Assembly (NCBI RefSeq): GCF_000407605.1 | Contig: NZ_ASWO01000005.1 | Location: 186,001 to 250,000, forward strand | Length of the DNA: 64,000 nucleotides | DNA from: Enterococcus sulfureus ATCC 49903 | Lineage (GTDB): Bacteria; Bacillota; Bacilli; Lactobacillales; Enterococcaceae | Reading direction: 5' to 3' | In this document: piece after piece, positions 37,411 through 47,478 of the stretch | How the letters are laid out: each line of letters begins with the position of its first letter | Numbering within the stretch: position 1 is the stretch's first letter | The notes under the pieces: generated by a model | Told to the model about the DNA's origin: nothing | The model's database searches: none | Seen by the model: the letters and a program-made list of their open reading frames with translations, nothing else | Program-made: the position numbers and the translations under genes

Positions 37411-39006
37411 TTGAGTAAAACCTATATGAAAAACCCTAACTTACATCAGCAAGTCGACAGTCGCCGAACGTTTGCGATTATTTCCCATCCGGATGCGGGG
37501 AAAACGACAATTACAGAGCAATTATTATTATTTGGTGGCGCGATCCGTCAGGCCGGTACTGTAAAAGGAAAAAAAACCGGTAATTTTGCGAAATCAGACT
37601 GGATGGAAATCGAAAAACAACGTGGAATTTCAGTAACAAGTTCAGTAATGCAATTTGATTATCAAGATAAACGCGTAAATATTTTAGATACACCCGGACA
37701 TGAGGATTTCTCTGAAGATACTTACCGTACATTGATGGCAGTAGATAGTGCCGTAATGGTCATCGATAGTGCCAAAGGGATTGAGGCTCAAACGAAAAAA
37801 TTATTCCAAGTTGTCAAAAAACGTGGGATTCCTATTTTTACGTTCATTAACAAATTGGACCGTGATGGCCGCGAGCCACTTGAACTATTAGAAGAATTGG
37901 AAGACTTGTTAAATATCGAATCATACCCAATGAACTGGCCGATTGGGATGGGAAAAGGGATGGAAGGTCTTTACGATATCTTTAATGACCGTGTGGAATT
38001 GTATCGTCCTGAAAATTATGATGGCGAGCGCTTAGTGGCACTTGATGCGAATGGCGAATTGCCTGCTACGCATAAATTGACAGAAAATAGTGTGTACCAT
38101 CAAGTGTTGGAAGAAGTCGAATTGTTAAAAGAAGCCGGAGACGAGTTTGATGTGGACAAAATCACCCGTGGCGAACAAACACCAGTATTCTTTGGTTCGG
38201 CGTTAACCAATTTTGGTGTCCAAACGTTCTTAGAGACCTTTTTACAATTTGCACCAGCTCCACATAGCCATCCAACAGTCGATGGACAAGAAGTTAGTCC
38301 TTATGAAGAGGAATTTTCTGGTTTTGTTTTTAAGATCCAAGCCAATATGAATCCTGCCCATCGCGACCGAATCGCTTTTGTCCGTATTTGTTCTGGTACA
38401 TTTGAACGCGGGATGGATGTGAACTTGCAACGTACAGGTAAAAAAACAAAATTGAGTAATGTCACACAATTTATGGCAGATGCTCGTGAAAATATCGAAG
38501 AAGCCGTAGCTGGGGATATTATTGGAGTATACGACACTGGAACGTATCAAATTGGGGATACGTTAACTGAAGGGAAATTAAAAGTCGAATATGAAGAGTT
38601 GCCTTCATTTACACCAGAACTGTTTATGAAAGTCACAGCTAAAAACGTTATGAAACAAAAATCATTCCATAAAGGGATCTATCAATTGGTTCAAGAAGGT
38701 GCGATCCAGTTGTATAAAACGTATCTTGCAGATGAGTATATCATTGGTGCAGTAGGACAATTGCAGTTTGAGGTCTTTCAATACCGTATGTTAAATGAAT
38801 ACAATTCAGAAGTCATTATGACACCAATGGGCAACAAAATTGCACGATGGATCGATCCAGAAGATTTAGATGAACGCATGAGCTCATCACGTAATATTTT
38901 AGCAAAAGATCGTTTTGATCAACCGTTATTCTTATTTGAAAACCAATTTGCTGAACGCTGGTTTACAGAAAAATATCCTGAAGTAAAATTAAAAACACTA
39001 CTATAA
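37411..39006 (+). CDS. prfC: Peptide chain release factor 3
   Basis: GTPase that removes RF1/RF2 from the ribosome after termination. The 531-residue protein has the P-loop HPDAGKTT near 27-34, [11 protein letters not shown] (switch I), DTPGHEDF and NKLDRDGR. The start is TTG at 37411, which gives the usual short N-terminus; AAGGAGG lies 14 bases before it, longer than ideal, and the in-frame ATG at 37426 has no ribosome-binding site. The rare start plus long spacing suggests weak translation. A shared terminator separates it from the converging DUF1827 gene. Confidence 0.96.
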   Translation: MSKTYMKNPNLHQQVDSRRTFAIISHPDAGKTTITEQLLLFGGAIRQAGTVKGKKTGNFAKSDWMEIEKQRGISVTSSVMQFDYQDKRVNILDTPGHEDFSEDTYRTLMAVDSAVMVIDSAKGIEAQTKKLFQVVKKRGIPIFTFINKLDRDGREPLELLEELEDLLNIESYPMNWPIGMGKGMEGLYDIFNDRVELYRPENYDGERLVALDANGELPATHKLTENSVYHQVLEEVELLKEAGDEFDVDKITRGEQTPVFFGSALTNFGVQTFLETFLQFAPAPHSHPTVDGQEVSPYEEEFSGFVFKIQANMNPAHRDRIAFVRICSGTFERGMDVNLQRTGKKTKLSNVTQFMADARENIEEAVAGDIIGVYDTGTYQIGDTLTEGKLKVEYEELPSFTPELFMKVTAKNVMKQKSFHKGIYQLVQEGAIQLYKTYLADEYIIGAVGQLQFEVFQYRMLNEYNSEVIMTPMGNKIARWIDPEDLDERMSSSRNILAKDRFDQPLFLFENQFAERWFTEKYPEVKLKTLL

Positions 39007-39012
39007 TATAGA

Positions 39013-39050
39013 CAAAAAACCGCTCTTCTTAATTAGAAGAGCGGTTTTAT
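39013..39050. terminator. Bidirectional terminator between prfC and the DUF1827 gene
   Basis: AAAACCGCTCTTCT pairs with AGAAGAGCGGTTTT around a short loop, flanked by A and T tracts. Confidence 0.9.
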
Positions 39051-39346
39051 TATAGTATAGGAATGGATAGTTCAACTAAATTTGGTTCTTCAATAATGGT
39101 AAAGTGTTCAGGATCAAATGTACCAGTAGGCATTTTTTTGAAGAAATAATTTTTGATATCACGAACTTCATTTTTCATGATTGCTCGTTTTTCATTGACC
39201 AATAAAATCTCATAATGCGTTGGAGCTACGGTGTAGACGACAGTGATATCGCCGGCCGTATATACTTTGACCATCTCAGCATCGGTACTTTCAAGCTGTT
39301 GCATGACTAAACGTGAATGGCTATTCGTTACATTGATTAACTTCAT
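39050..39346 (-). CDS. DUF1827 family protein
   Basis: A 98-residue soluble protein that matches the DUF1827 family found in streptococci and enterococci, usually next to clpE, as here. It begins MKLINVTNSHSRLV and has VYTAGDITVVYT in the first strands, with a KMPTGTFDPEHFTIIEEPN end. No catalytic motif is visible. A TATAAT box (complement of 39401-39406) lies upstream on the minus strand. The steady neighbourhood with clpE hints at a stress link, not proven. Confidence 0.78.
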   Translation of the reverse strand: MKLINVTNSHSRLVMQQLESTDAEMVKVYTAGDITVVYTVAPTHYEILLVNEKRAIMKNEVRDIKNYFFKKMPTGTFDPEHFTIIEEPNLVELSIPIL

Positions 39347-39439
39347 TACGCTTCACCTCGTTTTATTTGGGTTTAAATGATTCGCTTACATTCTAATACT
39401 ATTATAATTTTTATTGAAGAAAAGGGAAAGAAAAAGAAT

Positions 39440-39470
39440 TTAAAAAGGCTAGAAAATCTAACCTTTTTAA
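39440..39470 (-). terminator. Terminator after clpE
   Basis: TTAAAAAGGCTAG pairs (one mismatch) with CTAACCTTTTTAA. Read on the minus strand it ends in T-rich sequence just past the clpE stop. Confidence 0.75.
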
Positions 39471-39475
39471 GCAAA

Positions 39476-41674
39476 CTATGCCTCAGTGTCTAAAGATGAT
39501 GATTCTTTTGCTTTAATCGCAATTTCATTTTCTTCCGTTAGATAGGCAGTTAATTCATGAATCGTTGGATGATCTAAATAAAATTCAGCAATACTGTCTT
39601 CAATCGTATCTTGAATCGTACGACGTAACGGACGAGCTCCCATACTTGGATCAAAGCCAAGATCGACTAATTTTTCTTTCACGTCTAATGGGACATCTAC
39701 ATGCAAATGCTGCGCCTTTAGTAAATCATTAACTTCATCTAACATCAAATCAACAATCGTAACCAACATTTCTTTTGTTAGGGCATTAAACTCGATGATT
39801 CCATCGAAGCGATTTAAGAATTCAGGAGTAAAGTAATTTGGTAGTTGATTTAAAATTGAGCGTTGAGTGCCAGCTAGGCTTGCCCCAAAACCAACGCTAG
39901 CTTCGACATTTCCTGTACCTGCATTACTTGTCATGATAATGATCGTATCCTTGAAACTTACGGTGCGTCCTTTTGCATCAGTCAAACGTCCATCATCTAG
40001 AATTTGTAAGAACATATGCATCACATCAGGATGGGCTTTTTCGATTTCGTCTAATAGAATTAGACTGTATGGATTACGACGGACTTTTTCAGTCAATTGA
40101 CCAGCTTCTTCATAGCCAACATAGCCAGGAGGTGATCCAATCAATTTTGCGATGCTATGTTTTTCCATATATTCAGACATGTCAAAACGAATCATAGCAT
40201 CAGTTGAACCAAATAATTCTTCGGCTAGTTGTTTAGCTAGTTCAGTTTTTCCGACACCAGTTGGGCCAACAAATAAGAAAGAACCGATCGGACGATTTTG
40301 TTTTCCTAAACCGATGCGATTTCGTCGAATCGCTTTTGCTACTTTCTCTACAGCATTGTCTTGACCGATTACTTGTTTTTTCAAGTCTTCTGCTAAATTC
40401 TTTAATTGTGTTTGTTCTTTTTCTTTTAATTCACCAACTGGGATTCCTGTTTGGAGTTCGATCAGTTGTTCCATCGTTTTTTCAGTGATCACAGGAATTT
40501 CTTCATCTGCTAATTGACGATCTTTTAATTTTGTCAATCGGTTGATTTGATCACGGTAATAAGCCGCTTTTTCAAAGTCTTCTTCTTGAGAGGCTTTTTG
40601 TTTTTGTTCCTCAGCTGCAACCAATTTTTTCTCGATCGTTTTTGGATCAGCAAATTGGATGGTCAAGTTTTCTTTTGATCCAGTCTCATCTAGGAGATCG
40701 ATGGCTTTATCGGGTAAAAAGCGATCTTGGATGTAACGACTAGACAATTCAGCTGCCGCACGAATGGCTTCTTCAGTGTATTTTACGTGATGGTAATCTT
40801 CATATTTAGACTGAATGCCCTTTAAAATAATAATAGTTTCTTCTATTGAAGGTTCATCTACACGGACAGGTTGCATCCGACGTTCCAAAGCCGCATCTTT
40901 TTCAATAATTCGGTATTCATTTAATGTAGTCGCACCAACTAATTGAATCTCACCACGTGCTAGGGCAGGTTTTAAAATATTACCAGCATCTAAATTGCCT
41001 TCACCAGTTGCGCCAGCACCGACGATTTCATGGATCTCATCAATGAATAAGATGATTTGGCCATTTTGTTTGATTTCATCCATTAATTTTTGCATACGTT
41101 CTTCAAATTGCCCACGAATCCCTGTACCTTGAACTAAAGAGGCTACGTCTAGACGAATCACTTCTTTGTCTAATAATTTTTGAGGGACTTCGTTGTTGAC
41201 GATTTTTTGTGCAAGACCTTCAACTACAGCAGTCTTCCCAACCCCAGGTTCACCGATCAAGACAGGATTGTTTTTGTTGCGACGATTTAAAATCTCAATA
41301 ACGCGTGCAATTTCACGATCACGCCCAATAACCGGATCGATTTGACCATCGCGAGCGAGTTGGGTGATATTTGAGCCGTATTCTTCCAATAATCCTTTCG
41401 GGCCGTTTTGTCTAGGTGGTTGCCCACCGTTCATACCAGATTGAGTAGGGGGAGTTTGTTCACGATTTTGTTGTTCCATTCGTTGGGACATTTGTTTGAA
41501 GAAATCATCAAGATTTCCAAAACCAAAGGGATCTTGTTGTGCCATACGCGCTCCTTGTTGTTGTTTTATTTTTTGATAGCAACTTTGGCAGTAATCGATT
41601 TGAGTTCGCTGACCAGCCACCGTTGCATATAAATGAATCGTTGCTTCATTTTTACCACAGTTTTGACAAAGCAT
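39476..41674 (-). CDS. clpE: ATP-dependent Clp protease ATPase ClpE
   Basis: HSP100/Clp unfoldase that feeds damaged proteins to ClpP, about 732 residues. The N-terminal zinc finger characteristic of ClpE is seen as C3-x2-C6 and C29-x2-C32. Two AAA+ modules follow, with Walker A motifs GEPGVGKT and GPTGVGKT, and a UVR-like linker ([13 protein letters not shown]). I use the ATG at 41674, which begins the usual [10 protein letters not shown]; longer starts at 41692 and 41716 exist but lie in the CtsR/promoter leader. The promoter carries a CtsR operator, so it should be induced by heat and protein stress. Confidence 0.95.
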   Translation of the reverse strand: MLCQNCGKNEATIHLYATVAGQRTQIDYCQSCYQKIKQQQGARMAQQDPFGFGNLDDFFKQMSQRMEQQNREQTPPTQSGMNGGQPPRQNGPKGLLEEYGSNITQLARDGQIDPVIGRDREIARVIEILNRRNKNNPVLIGEPGVGKTAVVEGLAQKIVNNEVPQKLLDKEVIRLDVASLVQGTGIRGQFEERMQKLMDEIKQNGQIILFIDEIHEIVGAGATGEGNLDAGNILKPALARGEIQLVGATTLNEYRIIEKDAALERRMQPVRVDEPSIEETIIILKGIQSKYEDYHHVKYTEEAIRAAAELSSRYIQDRFLPDKAIDLLDETGSKENLTIQFADPKTIEKKLVAAEEQKQKASQEEDFEKAAYYRDQINRLTKLKDRQLADEEIPVITEKTMEQLIELQTGIPVGELKEKEQTQLKNLAEDLKKQVIGQDNAVEKVAKAIRRNRIGLGKQNRPIGSFLFVGPTGVGKTELAKQLAEELFGSTDAMIRFDMSEYMEKHSIAKLIGSPPGYVGYEEAGQLTEKVRRNPYSLILLDEIEKAHPDVMHMFLQILDDGRLTDAKGRTVSFKDTIIIMTSNAGTGNVEASVGFGASLAGTQRSILNQLPNYFTPEFLNRFDGIIEFNALTKEMLVTIVDLMLDEVNDLLKAQHLHVDVPLDVKEKLVDLGFDPSMGARPLRRTIQDTIEDSIAEFYLDHPTIHELTAYLTEENEIAIKAKESSSLDTEA

Positions 41675-41723
41675 ACATTCACAACCTTTCATTAATAAAC
41701 GTTCAATAATCATCAATAGTTTA

Positions 41724-41740
41724 ATTGACCTTTATTGACC
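41724..41740 (-). promoter_or_regulatory. CtsR operator of clpE
   Basis: On the minus strand two direct GGTCAAT heptads are separated by AAA, matching the CtsR box GGTCAAANANGGTCAAA closely. It lies just downstream of the clpE -10. Confidence 0.85.
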
Positions 41741-41749
41741 TTTAAAATT

Positions 41750-41777
41750 ATTATACTGATTTTTTTTTGAGACGCAA
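41750..41777 (-). promoter_or_regulatory. clpE promoter
   Basis: Minus strand: -35 TTGCGT (complement of 41772-41777), 16-base spacer, -10 TATAAT (complement of 41750-41755). Confidence 0.75.
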
Positions 41778-41888
41778 GTATTTGAATTTGGCTTTACAAA
41801 AGTCAAAATTAGACAAAAAATTCTGTATAAATATTCTGTCTTTTTTCTTAATTCTCATGTAAAAATCATAAATATCTTAGTAAAACGG

Positions 41889-41917
41889 TTGTCTAATAAG
41901 GAAAAAAATGGTAATCT
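41889..41917 (+). promoter_or_regulatory. ptsHI promoter
   Basis: -35 TTGTCT (41889-41894), 17-base spacer, -10 TAATCT (41912-41917). AAAACGGTT (41882-41890) and AACCGTTTT (41935-41943) are exact inverted repeats around this promoter. Confidence 0.65.
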
Positions 41918-42001
41918 AAACAATTGAAAGGGTTAACCGTTTTATTTTTACGAAAACCCTAACAAAAATATTATTCGTTGAATAAAGGAGATTGATTAAT
42001 T

Positions 42002-42268
42002 ATGGAAAAGAAAGAATTTCACGTAGTTGCTGAAACAGGGATCCACGCACGTCCAGCTACATTATTAGTACAAACAGCTAGCAAATTTAGCTCAGATGTA
42101 AACTTAGAATATAAAGGTAAATCTGTAAACTTAAAATCAATCATGGGTGTTATGTCTTTAGGCGTTGGCCAAGGTTCTGACGTAACAATCACTGCAGAAG
42201 GCGCAGACGAAGCAGAAGCAATTGCTGCAATCGCTGAAACTATGCAAAAGGAAGGTTTATCTGAATAA
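42002..42268 (+). CDS. ptsH: HPr phosphocarrier protein
   Basis: General phosphocarrier of the sugar phosphotransferase system, 88 residues. The active His15 is in GIHARPA, and the regulatory Ser46 in [11 protein letters not shown] is the site used by HPr kinase; HPr-Ser-P then acts with CcpA in catabolite control. A strong AAAGGAG precedes the ATG and codon use is that of an abundant protein. Its stop overlaps the ptsI start by one base, so the two general PTS proteins are made together. Confidence 0.98.
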   Translation: MEKKEFHVVAETGIHARPATLLVQTASKFSSDVNLEYKGKSVNLKSIMGVMSLGVGQGSDVTITAEGADEAEAIAAIAETMQKEGLSE

Positions 42269-43995
42269 TGGTTGATATGCTAAAAGGAATTGCAGCAAGT
42301 GACGGTGTAGCCGTTGCAAAAGCGTACCTATTAGTTCAACCTGACTTGTCGTTTTCTAAAGTGTCTGTAGAAGATACAGATGCTGAAGCAAAACGTTTGG
42401 ATGATGCCTTATCAAAATCGACTGAAGAATTACAATTTATCCGTGATAAAGCGGCACAAACATTAGGCGAAGCCGAAGCACAAGTTTTCGATGCTCACTT
42501 AATGGTATTGAGCGATCCTGAAATGGTTGGACAAATCAAACAAAACATTTCAGACAACAAAGTCAATGCAGAATCTGCTTTGACTGAAGTGACTGACATG
42601 TACATTGGAATGTTCGAAGCAATGGAAGATAATGCTTACATGCAAGAACGTGCTGCAGATATTCGTGACGTAACAAAACGTGTATTGGCGCACCTTTTAC
42701 AAGTAACATTACCAAATCCTTCAATGATCAATGAAGAAGTTGTCGTTGTGGCACACGATTTAACACCTAGTGATACAGCTCAGCTAGATCGCAACTTTGT
42801 TAAAGCGTTTGTAACCGATATCGGTGGACGTACTTCTCATTCAGCGATCATGGCACGTTCTTTAGAGATCCCTGCGATCGTGGGAACAAAAGAAATCACA
42901 GATAAAGTGGCTGCAAACCAAATGCTTGCAGTGAACGGAATCACTGGTGATGTTATTTTAGACCCTACTGAAGAACAAAAAGCTGAGTTCATCGCAGCTG
43001 GTGAAGCTTACGCTGCTCAAAAAGCAGAGTGGGAAAAACTAAAACATGCCAAAACAGTTACAGCTGATGGCAAACATTTTGAACTTGCAGCAAATATTGG
43101 TACACCAAAAGATTTAACTGGAGTAAACAATAATGGTGCAGAAGCTGTTGGATTATATCGTACGGAATTCTTATATATGGATTCTCCAGATTTCCCAACC
43201 GAAGAAGATCAGTATGTAGCCTATAAAGCAGTACTAGAAGGCATGGATGGAAAACCTGTAGTCGTACGTACGATGGATATCGGTGGCGATAAAGAGTTAC
43301 CATACTTGACATTGCCACACGAAATGAATCCTTTCTTAGGCTATCGTGCATTACGTATCAGTTTATCTAGTCTTGGTGAAGACATGTTCCGTACGCAATT
43401 ACGTGCATTGTTACGTGCTTCTGTACATGGAAATCTACGTATCATGTTCCCAATGGTGGCGACTTTAGGAGAGTTTCGTTCTGCGAAAGCTCTTTATACT
43501 GAAGAACGCCAAAAATTAATCGATGAAGGTGTTGCAGTAGCAGATCACATCGAAGTAGGGATCATGATCGAAATTCCAGCAGCAGCAGTAATTGCAGACA
43601 AATTTGCTAAAGAAGTTGACTTCTTTAGTATTGGAACCAATGACTTGATCCAATATACAATGGCGGCTGACCGTATGAACGAACGCGTTTCATACCTTTA
43701 CCAACCATATAACCCTTCGATTTTACGTTTGATCAAGCACGTTGTAGATTCAGCGCATAAAGAAGGCAAATGGGCTGGTATGTGTGGTGAAATGGCTGGA
43801 GATCAAACAGCAGTTCCATTGCTTATGGGTATCGGTCTAGATGAGTTCTCAATGAGCGCTACATCGATTCTAAAAACACGTAGCTTAATGAAACGTTTAG
43901 ATACAACGAAAATGCAAGAATTAGCGACACGTGCATTAGATGACTGCGATACAATGGAAGAAGTAGAAGCACTAGTTGCTGAATACTTAGCTTAA
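42268..43995 (+). CDS. ptsI: PTS Enzyme I (phosphoenolpyruvate-protein phosphotransferase)
   Basis: Takes phosphate from PEP and passes it to HPr, the first step of PTS sugar uptake. 575 residues. The active His191 lies in [13 protein letters not shown]; the PEP-binding barrel shows [35 protein letters not shown]-like [31 protein letters not shown] and MCGEMAGD with the catalytic Cys. All are intact. An ATG at 42277 (MLKGIAAS) is a possible alternative start. A strong terminator follows. Confidence 0.98.
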   Translation: MVDMLKGIAASDGVAVAKAYLLVQPDLSFSKVSVEDTDAEAKRLDDALSKSTEELQFIRDKAAQTLGEAEAQVFDAHLMVLSDPEMVGQIKQNISDNKVNAESALTEVTDMYIGMFEAMEDNAYMQERAADIRDVTKRVLAHLLQVTLPNPSMINEEVVVVAHDLTPSDTAQLDRNFVKAFVTDIGGRTSHSAIMARSLEIPAIVGTKEITDKVAANQMLAVNGITGDVILDPTEEQKAEFIAAGEAYAAQKAEWEKLKHAKTVTADGKHFELAANIGTPKDLTGVNNNGAEAVGLYRTEFLYMDSPDFPTEEDQYVAYKAVLEGMDGKPVVVRTMDIGGDKELPYLTLPHEMNPFLGYRALRISLSSLGEDMFRTQLRALLRASVHGNLRIMFPMVATLGEFRSAKALYTEERQKLIDEGVAVADHIEVGIMIEIPAAAVIADKFAKEVDFFSIGTNDLIQYTMAADRMNERVSYLYQPYNPSILRLIKHVVDSAHKEGKWAGMCGEMAGDQTAVPLLMGIGLDEFSMSATSILKTRSLMKRLDTTKMQELATRALDDCDTMEEVEALVAEYLA

Positions 43996-44001
43996 TCGCG
44001 A

Positions 44002-44043
44002 TAAAAAGAGTGACTTTCTGTAAAGAAAGCCACTCTTTTTTTA
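44002..44043 (+). terminator. Terminator after ptsI
   Basis: AAAAAGAGTG(A)CTTTC pairs with GAAAG(C)CACTCTTTTT, loop TGTAAA, long T run. Confidence 0.9.
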
Positions 44044-44094
44044 CATAAAACGTGAAGAATCCTTCATAAGACCTACATACAATCTAGTGAGCTA

Positions 44095-44103
44095 TGCTAT
44101 AAT
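44095..44103 (+). promoter_or_regulatory. Promoter of the glycolipid transferase pair (extended -10)
   Basis: TGC then perfect TATAAT at 44098-44103; weak -35. Confidence 0.6.
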
Positions 44104-44159
44104 GAACAATGAACATTCTCTAAACATGAGAATAAACCTGGAGTTAGGAAGGGAATCAT

Positions 44160-45197
44160 ATGCTTAAGATTACAATGTTTTCAAAAGCAGATAAAGTGAA
44201 AGGTCAAGGTGTGGGTAGCGCGTATATCGAATTGATCAACATGTTGAACGAACAATTCAAACAAGAATTTGTGATCAACATCAATACATGGGGCAAAGCC
44301 GATATCTCACATTATCACACTGTTAATTTTCCTTTTTATTTATCAACGTTTTTCAAAAAGCAACGTGGTGTAAGAATTGGTTATGTTCATTTCTTGCCAG
44401 AAACATTAAAAGGAAGTATCGAATTGTTTGCGCCTTTTCAAAAAATATTTGAATGGTACGTGTTAGACTTTTATCGACGAATGGATGAATTAGTTGTTGT
44501 AAACCCTAGTTTTATTCCTGAGTTAGTCAAAGCGGGCTGTCCAGAAGATAAAATTACATATATTCCTAATTTTGTGTCGAATGAAGTATTTTATGAAAAA
44601 TCAGCGAGCGAACAATGCGCGCTACGCAAGAAGTATGGATTTTCACCTGAACAATTTATGATTTTGGGTGTTGGACAAATTCAAAAGCGCAAAGGATTAG
44701 ATGATTTTATTCAATTAGCTAAAGACAACCCAGAGCTAACCTTTGTGTGGGCGGGTGGATTTTCGTTTGGAAAAATGACAGACGGATATGAAGAATATGA
44801 AAAAGTATATAAAAATCCGCCTGAAAATCTTATTTTTACAGGGATTATTGATCGCGAAGAACTCGTTGAGTATTATAATTTATGTGACGTTTTCTTATTA
44901 CCTTCATATAATGAACTGTTTCCGATGAGTATTTTAGAAGCATTTAATTGTGGTACACCAGTTATGGTAAGAGAGCTTGAATTGTATCAATCTGTTATCA
45001 AAGACTATTATATTGGATGTAACGATCGACAAGAGATGCAAAAAGCCTTGCGTCGATTTAAGAAAAATCCTGAATTATTGGAAGAATATCAAGAACGATC
45101 ACGTAACGCTGCGCACTATTACTCAAAAGAACACGTTGCTAAAATTTGGCATACGTATTATACCGAAACGGTAGAGCATTATCAGAAAAAGAATTAA
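44160..45197 (+). CDS. bgsA: Glycolipid glycosyltransferase, BgsA/CpoA type
   Basis: GT4-family (GT-B fold) transferase of 345 residues. It resembles BgsA of E. faecalis and CpoA of S. pneumoniae, which add the second sugar to monoglycosyl-diacylglycerol to form the lipid anchor of lipoteichoic acid. Seen: SKADKVKGQGVGSAYIELIN at the N-terminus, YIPNFVS, GVGQIQKRKGLDDFIQLA, and the E-x7-E end motif region FPMSILEAFNCGTPV. No signal peptide; it likely works at the inner membrane face. It lies 18 bases before a second transferase. The exact sugar (glucose or galactose) cannot be told. Confidence 0.85.
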   Translation: MLKITMFSKADKVKGQGVGSAYIELINMLNEQFKQEFVININTWGKADISHYHTVNFPFYLSTFFKKQRGVRIGYVHFLPETLKGSIELFAPFQKIFEWYVLDFYRRMDELVVVNPSFIPELVKAGCPEDKITYIPNFVSNEVFYEKSASEQCALRKKYGFSPEQFMILGVGQIQKRKGLDDFIQLAKDNPELTFVWAGGFSFGKMTDGYEEYEKVYKNPPENLIFTGIIDREELVEYYNLCDVFLLPSYNELFPMSILEAFNCGTPVMVRELELYQSVIKDYYIGCNDRQEMQKALRRFKKNPELLEEYQERSRNAAHYYSKEHVAKIWHTYYTETVEHYQKKN

Positions 45198-45215
45198 GAG
45201 TCGGAGGGAGAACAG

Positions 45216-46448
45216 GTGAAAGTTGGATTTTTTACAGATACTTATTTTCCGCAAGTTAGTGGTGTCGCCACTTCAATTAAGACGTTAAAAGACCAATTAG
45301 AAGAAAATGGCCATCAAGTATATATTTTTACCACAACTGATCCGCATGCGCCGGCTTTTGAGGAAGGTGTCATCCGCATGCCGAGTGTTCCTTTTGTTTC
45401 ATTTAAAGATCGTCGAATCGTGGTTCGTGGCATGTGGTATGCTTACTTGATCGCCAAAGAATTACAACTTGATTTGATCCATACCCATACAGAGTTTGGT
45501 ACAGGGATCTTAGGGAAGATGGTCGGTAAGAAATTAAAGATCCCGGTGATTCATACTTACCATACAATGTATGAGGATTATCTTCATTATGTGGCTAAAG
45601 GAAAAGTATTACGGCCTTCGCATGTCAAATATTTTTCACGTTTATTTGTGAATCATTCTACTGGGGTGGTTTGTCCCAGTGAGCGAGTGATCAAAACATT
45701 GCGTAACTACGGGGTATCTATTCCGATGCGGATTATTCCAACAGGGATTGAGATTGATAAGTTTAAACGTCCAGATATCACGTCTGAAATGATACAAGAG
45801 ATTCGTCAGCAAGTGAAAATAGCACCTGACCAGATCATGCTGTTATCATTAAGTCGTTTGTCTTATGAAAAAAATATTCAAGCGATTTTAGAAGGAATGC
45901 CTGAAATCGTTCAACACAATGCATCAATCCGGTTAGTCATTGTCGGTGATGGACCGTATAAACCACAACTTGAAGCCCTAGTTGCTTCTTATGATTTAGA
46001 AGAATATGTAGTGTTCGTCGGTGAAGTAGCCAATCATGAAGTGGCATTATATTATCATGCGGCAGATTATTTTGTAAGCACGTCGACTTCTGAAACACAA
46101 GGCTTAACCTATACCGAAGCAATGGCTGCAGGGTTGCCGATGATTGTAGAAGGAAATGATTATTTGAATCATTTGATTGATGATGCTAGTTTAGGAACGA
46201 CATTTGCAACGGATCAGGATTTTGCACAAGCTGTATTGCGTTATATTGAAAAAGATCTTTCGTTACAACCAGAAGTCTGTCAGCGTAAATTACAAGAAAT
46301 CTCTGCTGAACAATTCGGTTTGTCGATGATTCATTTTTATCATGATATGATCGCATTAAAAGAAAAAGAACGTGCTGTGGAAACAAAAGAAGTTTCGTTA
46401 AAAAAAATTAAGTTGAAATTAAGTAGTTCCAAACGATCGGGACAATAG
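45216..46448 (+). CDS. bgsB: Diacylglycerol glucosyltransferase, BgsB/alMGS type
   Basis: GT4-family enzyme of 410 residues, similar to the 1,2-diacylglycerol 3-glucosyltransferases (alMGS, E. faecalis BgsB). Seen: FFTDTYFPQVSGVATSI near the N-terminus, HTHTEFGTGILG, HTYHTMYEDYLHY, RLSYEKNIQAIL and STSETQGLTYTEAMAAGLP (the E-x7-E type motif). The last 30 residues are Lys-rich (KKIKLKLSSSKR), fit for contact with acidic lipids. It starts with GTG at 45216 after GGAGGGAG. Logical order of reaction: this enzyme makes the monoglucosyl lipid, and the upstream one extends it. Confidence 0.87.
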   Translation: MKVGFFTDTYFPQVSGVATSIKTLKDQLEENGHQVYIFTTTDPHAPAFEEGVIRMPSVPFVSFKDRRIVVRGMWYAYLIAKELQLDLIHTHTEFGTGILGKMVGKKLKIPVIHTYHTMYEDYLHYVAKGKVLRPSHVKYFSRLFVNHSTGVVCPSERVIKTLRNYGVSIPMRIIPTGIEIDKFKRPDITSEMIQEIRQQVKIAPDQIMLLSLSRLSYEKNIQAILEGMPEIVQHNASIRLVIVGDGPYKPQLEALVASYDLEEYVVFVGEVANHEVALYYHAADYFVSTSTSETQGLTYTEAMAAGLPMIVEGNDYLNHLIDDASLGTTFATDQDFAQAVLRYIEKDLSLQPEVCQRKLQEISAEQFGLSMIHFYHDMIALKEKERAVETKEVSLKKIKLKLSSSKRSGQ

Positions 46449-46457
46449 AAACTGCAA

Positions 46458-46497
46458 AAACTACGTTATCAGTGCTATACTGAAGACGTAGTTTTTT
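46458..46497 (+). terminator. Terminator after bgsB, with the next promoter in its loop
   Basis: AAACTACGT (46458-46466) pairs with ACGTAGTTT (46486-46494) and a T run follows. The loop contains a smaller CAGT/ACTG stem and the extended -10 TGC-TATACT (46473-46481) of the next gene. Confidence 0.75.
46473..46481 (+). promoter_or_regulatory. Promoter of the dehydrogenase gene (extended -10 in a terminator loop)
   Basis: TGC then TATACT at 46476-46481, inside the terminator hairpin of bgsB. Confidence 0.55.
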
Positions 46498-46515
46498 TAA
46501 TTTGGAGGGATGAAA

Positions 46516-47400
46516 ATGAACATAGGCTTTATTGGAACAGGTGTCATGGGACATGCGATGGTCGAACATCTTTTGGCTGCTGGTCATACGGTATTTGTAT
46601 ATAATCGTACGCAAGAAAAAACAGACGATTTAATACAAAAAGGAGCGATTTGGCAAGCGACACCACAAGAAGTTGCGCAACAAGCGGAGATTATCTGTAC
46701 GATGGTGGGGTATCCTCAAGATGTAGAAGAAATCTACTATGGAACAAAGGGGATCTTTTTAGCTGATATACAACATAAATTGTTGATTGATTTTACAACC
46801 AGTACGCCAAGTTTAGCAGAAAAAATCGCCCAAACAGCACAAGAACAACAGGCGCAAAGTCTAGATGCACCTGTTTCTGGTGGTGATCTAGGAGCAAAAA
46901 ATGCGACATTGACGATTATGGTAGGTGGCGTGAAAGAAGCATATGAACGGGCATTACCATTGTTTGAAATTATTGGAAAAACTTATCAATTGCATGGTGA
47001 TCCAGGAAAAGGTCAACATACAAAAATGGCCAATCAAATCATGATCGCAGGGACGATGACTGGAATGGTTGAGATGCTCGCTTATGCCAAACAAGCTGGA
47101 TTGGATTTACCAAAAGTTATGGAGACTTTGGGTGGAGGGAGTGCGAGTAACTGGTCGATGCTAAACTATGGTCCGCGTATTTTAAAAGAGGACTATAGCC
47201 CAGGCTTTTTTGTTAAACATTTTATTAAAGATTTAAAAATTGCTTTAGATGAAGCCAAACAAATGAAACTGGATCTTCCGGCGACGACATTAGCAGAGAA
47301 GCTCTATGAACAGTTAGCTGATCAAGGATTTGAGAATGAAGGAACACAAGCATTGATTCGCTTGTATTGGCAAGATGGAAAAAAAACTGAAAATGACTGA
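46516..47400 (+). CDS. NAD(P)-dependent beta-hydroxyacid dehydrogenase
   Basis: A 294-residue member of the 3-hydroxyisobutyrate/tartronate semialdehyde reductase family. The Rossmann motif GFIGTGVMGHAM is at 4-15, the substrate loop DAPVSGGDLGAKNATLTIMVGG near 118-139, and the catalytic Lys in GQHTKMANQIMIAG near 170-183. The cofactor loop after strand 2 has NRTQEK, suggesting NADP. The substrate is not clear. The ATG at 46516 has GGAGG seven bases upstream; the ATG at 46510 is too close. Confidence 0.85.
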   Translation: MNIGFIGTGVMGHAMVEHLLAAGHTVFVYNRTQEKTDDLIQKGAIWQATPQEVAQQAEIICTMVGYPQDVEEIYYGTKGIFLADIQHKLLIDFTTSTPSLAEKIAQTAQEQQAQSLDAPVSGGDLGAKNATLTIMVGGVKEAYERALPLFEIIGKTYQLHGDPGKGQHTKMANQIMIAGTMTGMVEMLAYAKQAGLDLPKVMETLGGGSASNWSMLNYGPRILKEDYSPGFFVKHFIKDLKIALDEAKQMKLDLPATTLAEKLYEQLADQGFENEGTQALIRLYWQDGKKTEND

Positions 47401-47434
47401 TTTTTTTGTCAAAATCAATGCAAGATAGCCGCGA

Positions 47435-47455
47435 TTCTGTTACAATGTAACAGAA
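47435..47455. promoter_or_regulatory. 21-bp palindrome over the -10 of the YkuJ-like gene
   Basis: Arm TTCTGTTACA, one central A, then the exact reverse complement TGTAACAGAA. It contains the likely -10 TACAAT (47441-47446). Probably an operator for a dimeric repressor that I cannot name. Confidence 0.55.
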
Positions 47456-47478
47456 ACGAGGAAAGGGAGGATTGCTGA

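Noticed and set aside
41925-41938. cre-like site (TGAAAGGGTTAACC) before ptsH
   Set aside because: It lacks the central CG and the final A of the cre consensus and lies downstream of the -10; too weak to call.
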